A DNA stretch of 39,548 nucleotides, taken from the NCBI RefSeq assembly GCF_014647675.1, contig NZ_BMPQ01000031.1, positions 64,250 through 103,797 of the forward strand, written 5' to 3'. Numbering within the stretch: position 1 is the first letter of the stretch; each line of letters opens with the position of its first letter. Positions 9,507-17,156 of the stretch are shown here, in pieces. Source of the DNA: Streptomyces flaveus. Lineage in GTDB: Bacteria; Actinomycetota; Actinomycetes; Streptomycetales; Streptomycetaceae. The position numbers and the translations under genes are program-made. Under the pieces are notes generated by a model. That model saw nothing but the letters and a program-made list of their open reading frames with translations, was not told where the DNA came from and searched no databases.

Positions 9507-10859
9507 ATGGGCGGGGACCTGCGGCGCGGTGGGCTGCCGGGCGGACCGGACACGGCGGGCACGCGGTCCGGCGCCGAACCGCGTCCTGCCGGCACACCGA
9601 AGATCGTCGGCGTCGTCTGGGGGTTGCTGATCCTCAACACGCTCGGCTCCACCGGGGCGAAGACCATCGTCCCGCTGCCCCGCTCCCTCATCCAGATGAT
9701 CACCATGGGCGCGCTGCTCGCCGCGTTCACGCTGGCGCTCGCCGTCAATCTCCGGCTGCGCATCCGAGCCAGCGCCTTCGTACTCCTGCTCACCCTGCTG
9801 CTGGTGCCGAGCATGATCTCCAGCCTGCAACTGGAGTCCGGGTTCGGCGCTCTGTTCCGCTGCGCCCGGCTGGCTCTCTTCATCGGCACGCTGTGGCTCC
9901 TCAGCCGCTGGTGGGACGGCGGCCTGACGTTCGTCCGGCACCACATCCGGATGTACTTCGCGGTGCTCGGGTCAGTGGCCGCCGGCCTGGTCATCTCACC
10001 GGGCGCGGCCATGCCCGAGCTCTACGGCGGACGCCTTGTCGGCGCGTTGTGGCCGCTCACCCCGCCGCAGATCGGACAGTACGCCGCGGTGATCATCGGG
10101 CTCACCGTGCTGCTCGTACTGGGCCGCCGGACCGACAGGGCCAGCGCGGCGGTGGTCATCGTGCCCTCACTCGTCCTGCTCGCGTTGACCCATACCCGGA
10201 CGGCCACGCTCGGCCTGCTCATAGGGTTGGTGTTGGCGATCGGCTCGCTCATCCTGACCAGTGCCGCCGCCCGCCGGTTCTTCACCTGGGCGGTGCTGTG
10301 CGCCGCGGTGGCCGTGGTGGGGTTCTCCTCCGCGTTACGGGCGTGGTTCCTGCGCGGACAGAGCCAGGAGTACCTCACCAGCCTCACCGGCCGGGCCAAG
10401 GTCTGGGATGCCCTGCTGGCAGCGCCCCGGACGACCGCGGAGAAGTTGTTCGGCGTGGGCCTGGGCGACAAGTCGTTCGGCGGGCTGCCGATCGACAACA
10501 GCTGGCTGGCCGTTTACCACGAACAGGGTCTGATCGGCGTCGCCCTGGTGGCGGCGATCATCATCGTCCTGTCCGGCGTCGCGTTGCTGCGGCCACCGTC
10601 GCTGCAGAGGGCCTGCGCGATCTTCCTGATCAGCTACTGCGCGATCGCGTCGTACACCGAGGCCGGGCTCGGCGACGCCTCGCCGTATCTGCTGCATCTG
10701 GCCCTGGCCGCCTCGCTCCTTGCGGCACCTGCCGCGGCCACTCCCCTCTCGACACCCGAAGTCCCTCCCCTCTCGACACCCGAAGTCCCTCGCCTCTCGA
10801 CGCCCGCAGTACCTCGACGACGCATCCCGCGATGGGCCCAAAGATCGGAGGTGACCTGA
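9507..10859 (+). CDS. Wzy/O-antigen-ligase-family polysaccharide polymerase (multi-TM)
   Basis: 450 residues from ATG 9507; a GTG at 9498 would add three residues and overlap the previous stop, and neither start has a clear ribosome site. After a roughly 30-residue cytoplasmic tail there are about ten hydrophobic segments (for example VVWGLLILNTLGSTG, MGALLAAFTLALAV, AAVIIGLTVLLVLG, AIIIVLSGVALL). A loop with TGRAKVWDALLAAPRTTAEKLFGVGLGD and DNSWLAVYHEQGLIG matches the Wzy_C/O-antigen ligase pattern (GR..IW......G.G.......HN.YL...E.G..G). Role in the family: joins lipid-linked repeat units into polymer at the outer face of the membrane. The C-terminal tail carries three near-identical eight-residue units (PLSTPEVP) encoded by a 24-bp tandem repeat. 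Confidence 0.85.
   Translation: MGGDLRRGGLPGGPDTAGTRSGAEPRPAGTPKIVGVVWGLLILNTLGSTGAKTIVPLPRSLIQMITMGALLAAFTLALAVNLRLRIRASAFVLLLTLLLVPSMISSLQLESGFGALFRCARLALFIGTLWLLSRWWDGGLTFVRHHIRMYFAVLGSVAAGLVISPGAAMPELYGGRLVGALWPLTPPQIGQYAAVIIGLTVLLVLGRRTDRASAAVVIVPSLVLLALTHTRTATLGLLIGLVLAIGSLILTSAAARRFFTWAVLCAAVAVVGFSSALRAWFLRGQSQEYLTSLTGRAKVWDALLAAPRTTAEKLFGVGLGDKSFGGLPIDNSWLAVYHEQGLIGVALVAAIIIVLSGVALLRPPSLQRACAIFLISYCAIASYTEAGLGDASPYLLHLALAASLLAAPAAATPLSTPEVPPLSTPEVPRLSTPAVPRRRIPRWAQRSEVT
10741..10814 (+). repeat. 24-bp tandem repeat, three copies, in the polymerase tail
   Basis: Two identical and one diverged copy of a 24-base unit (core CCTCTCGACACCCGAAGTCC) lie in frame and encode PLSTPEVP-like units at the C-terminal cytoplasmic tail of the Wzy-like protein. 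The length is a multiple of three, so copy changes would keep the frame. It is probably a slippage-prone linker with no catalytic role. Confidence 0.85.
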
Positions 10860-10861
10860 GC

Positions 10862-12103
10862 ATGCACGTCCTCGTGGTGCACAACCGCTACGCCTCGGCG
10901 CAGCCGAGCGGGGAGAACAAGGTCGTCGACCAGGAGGTGGCGCTGCTGCGCGCGGCCGGCCACCGGGTCAAGGTGTTCGAGCGGCGCAGCGACGACATCG
11001 CCACCCGGTCCCTCCTTGCCAAGGCCGCGGTGCCGCTCCTTGTGCCGTGGAACCCGGCGGTCCGCGCGGAGCTCGGCGCCCGGCTTCGCGCCGAGCGACC
11101 GGACGTGGTGCACGTCCACAACGTCTTCCCGCTCCTGTCGCCCGCGGTGCTTGCCGCCTGCGCCGACGCCGGCGTGCCCGCCGTCGCCACGCTGCACAAC
11201 TACACCCAGGTCTGCCCACCCGGCACGCTGCAACGGGACGGCCGGCCGTGCACCGAGTGCGTCGGGTCGACGCCACTGCCCGCCGTCCGGCACGGCTGCT
11301 ACCGGAGCTCCCGCCTTGCGACGGTGCCGCTCGCGGTCAGCCTGTCGGTCAATCGGCGGCGGTGGTGGTCCGGAGTGGAGCGGTTCTTCTGCCTCTCCGC
11401 GACGCAGCGCGACGTCCTGGTGCGGGCCGGCATGCCGGCCGAACGGCTGACGGTGAAGCACAACTTCGTGCCGGAGCCGGGCGTCTGCCGAGCGGGCGAC
11501 GGCGAGCATCTGCTCTATCTCGGCCGACTCGCGGAGGTCAAGGGCGTGCGGCTGCTCATGGCCGCGTGGGACGAGATCGCAGCGAGCGGCGGTGTGGGCG
11601 TGCCGCTCGTGATCGCCGGCGCGGGGCCACTGGAGCAAGAGGTGACCGCCTGGGCGGCGGGCCGGGACGACGTGCGCTACGTCGGCCTGTATGACACGGC
11701 GGAAAGCCGGAAGGCCGTCGCGCGGTCGGTCGCCGTGGTGGCTCCCTCGACGTGGCTGGAGGCGTTCGGCCTGGTGGTCGTGGAGGCGATGGCGGCGGGG
11801 GTCCCGGTCGTCGCCGCCGGCCACGGCGCCTTCGTCGAACTCGTCGAGGACGGGGTGACCGGGCTGCTGCACCGGCCGGGCGAGCCCGCCTCGCTCGCGT
11901 CCTGCATACGCCGGATCGCGACCGAGCCGGCCCGCAACCAGGAGATGGGCCAGGCGGCCCGGCGCAGTTACGAGCAGGGTTTCAGCCCGGCCGTCGGCCT
12001 TGAGCGCCTGGTGGAGGGGTACCGCACCGCGATCGCGGGTCGGTCCGGCGGCGGGGACAACCCACCGCCCGTAGGGAGGGAATCAATGGGGGGCAGTAGA
12101 TGA
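10862..12103 (+). CDS. GT4-family glycosyltransferase
   Basis: 413 residues from ATG 10862, preceded by a strong GGAGGTGA site with 7-base spacing. GT-B fold: the N-terminal domain has VLVVHNRYASAQPSGENKVV and DVVHVHNVFPLLSP; a small Cys-containing insert follows (CPPGTLQRDGRPCTEC, then GCYRSS). The C-terminal nucleotide-binding domain shows LLYLGRLAEVKG and the E-x7-E motif in EAFGLVVVEAMAAGVPVVAAGHG. Such GT4 enzymes retain configuration when transferring a sugar from an NDP donor to a lipid-linked acceptor at the cytoplasmic face. The Cys-rich insert (CPPG...C..C...C) recurs in actinobacterial GT4 proteins of this type and may bind a metal. The stop overlaps the next start (ATGA at 12100-12103). 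Confidence 0.88.
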   Translation: MHVLVVHNRYASAQPSGENKVVDQEVALLRAAGHRVKVFERRSDDIATRSLLAKAAVPLLVPWNPAVRAELGARLRAERPDVVHVHNVFPLLSPAVLAACADAGVPAVATLHNYTQVCPPGTLQRDGRPCTECVGSTPLPAVRHGCYRSSRLATVPLAVSLSVNRRRWWSGVERFFCLSATQRDVLVRAGMPAERLTVKHNFVPEPGVCRAGDGEHLLYLGRLAEVKGVRLLMAAWDEIAASGGVGVPLVIAGAGPLEQEVTAWAAGRDDVRYVGLYDTAESRKAVARSVAVVAPSTWLEAFGLVVVEAMAAGVPVVAAGHGAFVELVEDGVTGLLHRPGEPASLASCIRRIATEPARNQEMGQAARRSYEQGFSPAVGLERLVEGYRTAIAGRSGGGDNPPPVGRESMGGSR

Positions 12104-13335
12104 CACGTTGCCGACTGTGCGGCTCGGCGACGCCGGCGAGCGTCGTCGACCTGGGGGCGACCCCGCCGTGCGAGAGCTTTCTCGCCGCGGACCAACTGGA
12201 CCTGCCGGAACCGGCGTATCCGTTGCACCTGCGGGTCTGCACCGACTGCTGGCTGGCGCAGATCCCGCCGCTGATCACGCCGGAGGAGACGTTCAAGGAG
12301 TACGCGTACTTCTCCTCGTACTCGACCTCCTGGGTGGAGCACGCGCGTACGTTCGTCGCCGACGCCGTACAGCGGGTGGGGCTCGGCCCCGACGCCTTCG
12401 TGGTCGAGGTCGCGAGCAACGACGGATACCTGCTGAAGCACGTGGTGGACCGCGGAATCCGCTGCCTCGGCATCGAGCCGTCGGTGAACGTCGGCGCCGC
12501 GGCGCGGGACGCGGGTGTGCCCACGCTCACGGAGTTCCTGAGCCCGGACACCGGCTCGGCCGTCCGCGCCGAGCACGGCCCGGCGGACCTGGTCGTGGCC
12601 AACAACGTGTACGCGCACATCCCCGACGTGGTCGGGTTCACCCGGGGGCTGCGCGCCCTGGTCGCCGACGACGGCTGGGTCTCCATCGAGGTGCAGCACC
12701 TGCTGACCCTGATCGAGGAGAACCAGTACGACACGATCTACCACGAGCACTTCCAGTACTACACGGTCGCGTCCGCGACCCGAGCCCTTGCGAGCGGCGG
12801 ACTCACGCTCGTGGACGTCGAGTTGCTGCCCACGCACGGCGGCTCCATCCGGCTGTGGGCCCGGCCGGCCGAGGTGGCCGGCGAGCCTACCCGGCGGGTG
12901 GCCGACGTGCTGGACCGGGAGAAGGCCGCCGGGCTGCAGGAGCTGTCCGGATACACCGAGTTCTCCGCCCGGGTGGCCAAGGTGCGCCGGGATCTGCTGC
13001 GGTTCCTCATCGAGGCGGCCGAGCGCGGCGAGACGGTCGTCGGCTACGGCGCCCCGGGCAAGGGCAACACCCTGCTCAACCACTGCGGCATCCGGCCCGA
13101 CCTGCTCCCGTACACGGTCGACCGTAACCCCTACAAGCACGGCAGGTTCACGCCGGGCACCCGCATCCCGATCCTGCCGCCCGAGCAGATCGCCGCCGAC
13201 AAACCGGACTACATCCTCGTCCTCCCGTGGAACCTGCGGGCCGAGCTGGTCGAGCAGCTGTCCTTCGTGCACGACTGGGGCGGTCGGCTGGTCTTTCCCA
13301 TCCCGGAACTGAGCATTGTCGAGGTCGCGTCTTGA
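12100..13335 (+). CDS. Zinc-binding class I SAM methyltransferase of NDP-sugar C-methyltransferase type
   Basis: 411 residues. An N-terminal putative zinc-binding domain has CRLCG at residues 4-8 and a second pair in CTDCW. The SAM fold begins FVVEVASNDGYLLKHV, followed by LGIEPS and VVANNVYAHIPD. A further domain (Methyltransf_14-like) contains VVGYGAPGKGNTLLNHCGI and PYTVDRNPYKHGRFTPGT. This three-part layout is that of NDP-4-keto-6-deoxyhexose C-methyltransferases (TylCIII/NovU/TcaB9-like), in which a conserved Tyr/His pair in YHEHFQYYT takes part in catalysis; the segment HEHFQYYT is present. In this operon the next gene makes an activated sugar, so a C-methylated branched deoxysugar is a reasonable inference. 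ATGA overlap with the upstream gene. Confidence 0.85.
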   Translation: MTRCRLCGSATPASVVDLGATPPCESFLAADQLDLPEPAYPLHLRVCTDCWLAQIPPLITPEETFKEYAYFSSYSTSWVEHARTFVADAVQRVGLGPDAFVVEVASNDGYLLKHVVDRGIRCLGIEPSVNVGAAARDAGVPTLTEFLSPDTGSAVRAEHGPADLVVANNVYAHIPDVVGFTRGLRALVADDGWVSIEVQHLLTLIEENQYDTIYHEHFQYYTVASATRALASGGLTLVDVELLPTHGGSIRLWARPAEVAGEPTRRVADVLDREKAAGLQELSGYTEFSARVAKVRRDLLRFLIEAAERGETVVGYGAPGKGNTLLNHCGIRPDLLPYTVDRNPYKHGRFTPGTRIPILPPEQIAADKPDYILVLPWNLRAELVEQLSFVHDWGGRLVFPIPELSIVEVAS

Positions 13336-13346
13336 AAGGGCACAGC

Positions 13347-14183
13347 ATGAAGGTCGTTCTGTTCTGCGGCGGTTACGGGATGCGGATGCGCAACGGAACC
13401 TCCGACGACGTTCCCAAGCCGATGGCGATGGTCGGCCCGCGGCCGCTGATCTGGCACGTCATGCGCTACTACGCGCACTACGGGCACACGGAGTTCATCC
13501 TGTGCCTCGGGTACGGGGCTCACCACATCAAGGACTTCTTCCTCAACTACGAGGAGACGGTGTCCAACGACTTCGTGCTGCGGGGCGGGCGGACCGAGCT
13601 GCTGTCCACCGACATCGCCGACTGGACCATCACGTTCGCGCAGACCGGCATCGAGTCGCCGATCGGGGAGCGGCTGCGCCGGGTGCGGCACCACCTGGAC
13701 GGCGACGAGATGTTCCTCGCCAACTACGCCGACGTGCTCACCGACGCCCCGCTGCCGGAGATGATCGACCGGTTCGCCCGGCGCGACGCCGGTGCGTCGA
13801 TGATGGTGGTGCCGCCGCAGTCCTCGTTCCACTGTGTGGACCTGGGCGAGGACGGCCTGGTGGGGGGCATCACCGCGGTGAGCGACATGCCGCTGTGGGA
13901 GAACGGCGGCTACTTCGTCCTCCGCCAGGAGGTCTTCGACCACATACCGGAGAACGGGGACCTGGTCGCCGACGGATGCGCCCAACTGGCCAAGCGCGGC
14001 CGGCTGGTGGCGCACCAGCACCGTGGCTTCTGGAAGCCGACCGACACCGTGAAGGAGCGGGCCGCGCTCGACGACGCCTACGCCCGGGGCGACCGCCCGT
14101 GGGCCGTGTGGGAACGGGGCGGCGCGGGGGCTGGTCTCCAGGGTGCGACCGGCAGCAGCAACGTCTCCGGAGCGAGAGCGTGA
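13347..14183 (+). CDS. rfbF: Glucose-1-phosphate cytidylyltransferase-like nucleotidyltransferase
   Basis: 278 residues from ATG 13347. A start inside the upstream gene is open but has no support. The N-terminus MKVVLFCGGYGMRMRN with VPKPMAMVGPRPLIWHVMRYY is the signature loop and metal/phosphate-binding region of sugar-1-phosphate nucleotidyltransferases; the GGxGxRxR and KPM..IG..PI.WH pattern is closest to RfbF-type cytidylyltransferases. Other conserved pieces are ANYADVLTD (metal-binding Asp region), ENGGYFVLRQEVFDHI and GFWKPTDTVKE. Reaction: CTP plus glucose 1-phosphate gives CDP-glucose and pyrophosphate. CTP preference is inferred from family resemblance. It starts a four-gene sub-block (nucleotidyltransferase, deacetylase, epimerase, DUF4910) that appears to be one nucleotide-sugar module. 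Confidence 0.8.
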   Translation: MKVVLFCGGYGMRMRNGTSDDVPKPMAMVGPRPLIWHVMRYYAHYGHTEFILCLGYGAHHIKDFFLNYEETVSNDFVLRGGRTELLSTDIADWTITFAQTGIESPIGERLRRVRHHLDGDEMFLANYADVLTDAPLPEMIDRFARRDAGASMMVVPPQSSFHCVDLGEDGLVGGITAVSDMPLWENGGYFVLRQEVFDHIPENGDLVADGCAQLAKRGRLVAHQHRGFWKPTDTVKERAALDDAYARGDRPWAVWERGGAGAGLQGATGSSNVSGARA

Positions 14184-14827
14184 TCCGGCTGGGGGCCGGG
14201 CGCCTGGACCGGATCGTCGCGGTGGGCGCGCACTGCGACGACATCGCCATCGGCGCCGGCGGCACGCTGCTGACGATGTGCCTCGCACATCCGGGTACCC
14301 GCGTCGACGCGCTTGTGCTCTCCGGCGGTGGCAGCGAGCGGGAGCAGGAGGAGCAGGCCGCGCTCGCCGCCTTCTGCCCTGGCGCCGACCTGCGGCTGAC
14401 CGTGCACAAGCTGCCGGACGGCCGGCTGCCCGCGCACTGGGACGAGGCCAAGGCCGCGGTCGAGGAACTGCGCGAGCAGGCCGAGCCGGATCTCGTACTG
14501 GCCCCGCGCACCGAGGACGCGCACCAGGATCACCGCGGCCTGGCGAAGCTGGTCACCACCGCGTTCCGCGACCACCTCGTGCTCGGCTACGAGATCGTCA
14601 AGTGGGACGGCGATCTCGGCCGTATGGCGGCGTACCAGCCGCTGTCGCCGGAGATCGCCGAACAGAAGGTGCGCCTGCTGCAGGAGCACTACCCCTCGCA
14701 GCGGCACCGGCCCTGGTACGACCGGGAGGCCTTCCTCGGCCTTGCGCGGATCCGCGGCATCGAATGCCACGCGCGCTACGCCGAGGCGTTCGCCGTCACC
14801 AAACTCACGCTCGATCTGGGGGACTGA
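14180..14827 (+). CDS. PIG-L/LmbE-family zinc deacetylase
   Basis: 215 residues from GTG 14180, overlapping the upstream TGA. The zinc-site motif AHCDDIAIGAGGTLL (family AHPDDE; here Ala-His-Cys-Asp-Asp) lies near residue 17, and the second-shell motif EDAHQDHRGLAKLV (family HpDH) near residue 115. The change of Pro to Cys and of the last Glu to Ile in the first motif is unusual, but the metal-binding His and Asp are kept. The family removes N-acetyl groups from GlcNAc-type sugars. Placed between a cytidylyltransferase and an NAD-dependent epimerase, it probably acts on a nucleotide-sugar or lipid-linked sugar in this pathway; the substrate is not readable from sequence. Confidence 0.82.
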   Translation: MIRLGAGRLDRIVAVGAHCDDIAIGAGGTLLTMCLAHPGTRVDALVLSGGGSEREQEEQAALAAFCPGADLRLTVHKLPDGRLPAHWDEAKAAVEELREQAEPDLVLAPRTEDAHQDHRGLAKLVTTAFRDHLVLGYEIVKWDGDLGRMAAYQPLSPEIAEQKVRLLQEHYPSQRHRPWYDREAFLGLARIRGIECHARYAEAFAVTKLTLDLGD

Positions 14828-14830
14828 ACC

Positions 14831-15856
14831 TTGCGCGTACTGCTGACCGGACACCAGGGCTACCTGGGCACCGTGATGGCCCCGGTCCTCGCGGCCGCCG
14901 GGCACGAGGTCGTCGGCCTCGACGCCGGCCTCTTCGCCGACTGCGTCCTCGGCCCGCCACCCGCGGACCCGCCCGGGCATCAAGTGGATCTGCGCGACGT
15001 CACGGCCGAACACGTGGCCGGGGTGGACGCCGTGATCCACCTGGCCGCGCTGTCCAACGACCCGCTGGGATCGCTGGCGCCGGACCTCACCTACGACATC
15101 AACCACCACGCGTCCGTACGCCTTGCCCGGCTGGCCCGCGACGCCGGAGTGCGGCGCTTCCTGTACGCGTCGACCTGCTCGGTCTACGGCGCCGCCGGCG
15201 GTGACGGCCTGGTGGGCGAGGAGGCTCCACTGCGCCCGGTGACGCCGTACGCGGAGTCCAAGGTGCGGGTGGAGGACGACCTGCACGCGCTGGCCGACGG
15301 CGACTTCAGCCCGGTGTTCATGCGCAACGCCACCGCCTTCGGCTACTCGCCCCGGCTGCGCGCCGACATCGTGCTGAACAACCTGGTGGGCCACGCGCTC
15401 CTGTCCGGCGAGGTGCGGGTGCTCTCCGACGGCACCCCCTGGCGCCCGCTGGCGCACGCCGCCGACATCGCACGGGCCTTCGCGGCCGCGCTGACCGCGC
15501 CACGGGAAGCGGTGCACGACCGGGCGTTCAACATCGGCAGCGAGATCAACAACGTCACGGTCGCCGAGATCGCCGAGCAGGTCGCCGAAGCGGTACCCGG
15601 CTCGCAGGTGGTGACCACCGGGGAGAACGGTGCCGATCCGCGGTCGTACCGGGTGGACTTCTCCCGGTTCCGCACCGCGGTACCCGGCTTCGACTGCGAG
15701 TGGACCGTGAAGCAGGGCGCGCTCGAACTCGCCGACGCCTACCGGAAACACGGGCTGACGCGGGAGGACTTCGAGCGACGCTTCACCCGCCTTGCCGTGC
15801 TGCGCGCGGCGTCCGACGCCGGCACCGTCGACGACACCCTGCGGCGGCGCCGATGA
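14831..15856 (+). CDS. NAD-dependent sugar epimerase/dehydratase (extended SDR)
   Basis: 341 residues; the best start is TTG 14831 because the Rossmann strand begins at once (RVLLTGHQGYLG, GxxGxxG) and the previous stop is only a few bases upstream. Catalytic Ser/Thr in YASTCSVYG and the YxxxK motif in PYAESK are present, as is HLAALSNDP, typical of sugar-nucleotide SDRs. It could be a CDP/dTDP-sugar 4,6-dehydratase, a 4-epimerase or a 4-ketoreductase; the sequence alone does not separate these. The position next to the cytidylyltransferase favours a CDP-linked substrate. The stop overlaps the following start (ATGA). Confidence 0.83.
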   Translation: MRVLLTGHQGYLGTVMAPVLAAAGHEVVGLDAGLFADCVLGPPPADPPGHQVDLRDVTAEHVAGVDAVIHLAALSNDPLGSLAPDLTYDINHHASVRLARLARDAGVRRFLYASTCSVYGAAGGDGLVGEEAPLRPVTPYAESKVRVEDDLHALADGDFSPVFMRNATAFGYSPRLRADIVLNNLVGHALLSGEVRVLSDGTPWRPLAHAADIARAFAAALTAPREAVHDRAFNIGSEINNVTVAEIAEQVAEAVPGSQVVTTGENGADPRSYRVDFSRFRTAVPGFDCEWTVKQGALELADAYRKHGLTREDFERRFTRLAVLRAASDAGTVDDTLRRRR

Positions 15857-17151
15857 CGGCGGCCGGCGAACAGCCGATGGCCACGCCCGGCGAGGAGATG
15901 CACGCGCTGGTGGAGCGGCTGTACCCGCTGTGCCGGAGCATCACGGGCGACGGTGTGCGCGCCACCCTGGAGATCGTCGGCGAGTACGTCCCGCTGCAGG
16001 TGCACGAGGTGCCGACCGGGACTCAGGTGCTCGACTGGACGGTGCCGCAGGAGTGGAACATCCGGGACGCGTACGTCGCCGACACCTCCGGCAACCGGGT
16101 CGTCGACTTCGCCGCGTCCAGCCTGCACGTGCTCGGCTACAGCGTGCCGGTGTCGGCGACCATGCCGCTGGCCGAGCTGCGCGAACACCTGCACACCCTG
16201 CCGGACCACCCGAACTGGGTCCCGTACCGCACGAGTTACTACAAGCCGGAATGGGGATTCTGCCTGGCCCAGGAGACCCTGGACACGATGCCGGACGGCG
16301 ACTACGAGGTCCGTATCGACTCCACCCTCGCCGACGGCCATCTCACCTACGCCGAGCACGTGGTCCCCGGGCAGGTCCCCGACGAGGTGATCGTCTCCTG
16401 CCACGTCTGCCACCCGTCGCTGGCCAACGACAACCTGGCCGGCATCGCGGTGGCGACGTTCCTGGCCCGGGCACTGGCCCGGCAAACGCCGTACTACACC
16501 TACCGGTTCATCTTCGCGCCCGGCACCATCGGGGCTATCACCTGGCTGGCACGCAACGCGGAGCGGGTGGAACGGGTCAAGCACGGCCTGGTGCTGGCCT
16601 GCGCAGGCGACCCGGGCCAACTGACGTACAAGCAGAGCAGGCGCGGCGACGCGGAGATCGACCGGGTGATGCGGCACGTGCTGGCCGCATCCGAACGCCC
16701 GCACCACGTCAACGAGTTCACTCCGTACGGCTACGACGAGCGGCAGTTCTGCTCGCCCGGGTTCAATCTCGGCGTGGGCTCGCTCAGCCGGACCCCGTAC
16801 GCCGGCTACCCCGAGTACCACACCTCGGCGGACAACCTGGACTTCGTCTCCCCGGAGGCGATGGCGGACACGCTCGCCGTCTGCCGCGAGGCGTTCGCCG
16901 TCCTCGACCGCAACCGGCGATACCTCAACCTCAGCCCCTACGGCGAACCACAGCTGGGCCGGCGCGGGTTGTACGACGCGCTCGGCGGCCGCAGCGACAC
17001 CAAGCAGGCCCAGATGGCCATGCTCTGGGTGCTCAACCTCTCCGACGGCGAGCACAGCCTGCTGGACGTCGCCGAGCGGTCCGGGCTGCCGTTCGACGCC
17101 GTCGCCGCCGCGGCCGACGCACTGCACGGCGCCGGGCTGATCAAGGCGTGA
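15853..17151 (+). CDS. DUF4910/DUF2172 aminopeptidase-like protein
   Basis: 432 residues from ATG 15853. It looks like the DUF4910 family: an N-terminal DUF2172-type segment (GTQVLDWTVPQEWNIRDAYV), an M28-peptidase-like core with putative zinc ligands in SCHVCHPSLANDNLAG and PEYHTSADNLDFV, a Glu/Asp in YGYDERQFCSPGFN, and a C-terminal winged-helix-like tail (NLSDGEHSLLDVAERSGL). The structural resemblance is to zinc aminopeptidases, but this family is repeatedly found inside polysaccharide and nucleotide-sugar clusters, which suggests a role on a sugar or amino-sugar amide. Substrate unknown. It sits in an unbroken overlap chain between the epimerase and the flippase. Confidence 0.8.
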   Translation: MTAAGEQPMATPGEEMHALVERLYPLCRSITGDGVRATLEIVGEYVPLQVHEVPTGTQVLDWTVPQEWNIRDAYVADTSGNRVVDFAASSLHVLGYSVPVSATMPLAELREHLHTLPDHPNWVPYRTSYYKPEWGFCLAQETLDTMPDGDYEVRIDSTLADGHLTYAEHVVPGQVPDEVIVSCHVCHPSLANDNLAGIAVATFLARALARQTPYYTYRFIFAPGTIGAITWLARNAERVERVKHGLVLACAGDPGQLTYKQSRRGDAEIDRVMRHVLAASERPHHVNEFTPYGYDERQFCSPGFNLGVGSLSRTPYAGYPEYHTSADNLDFVSPEAMADTLAVCREAFAVLDRNRRYLNLSPYGEPQLGRRGLYDALGGRSDTKQAQMAMLWVLNLSDGEHSLLDVAERSGLPFDAVAAAADALHGAGLIKA

Positions 17152-17156
17152 CGCCG

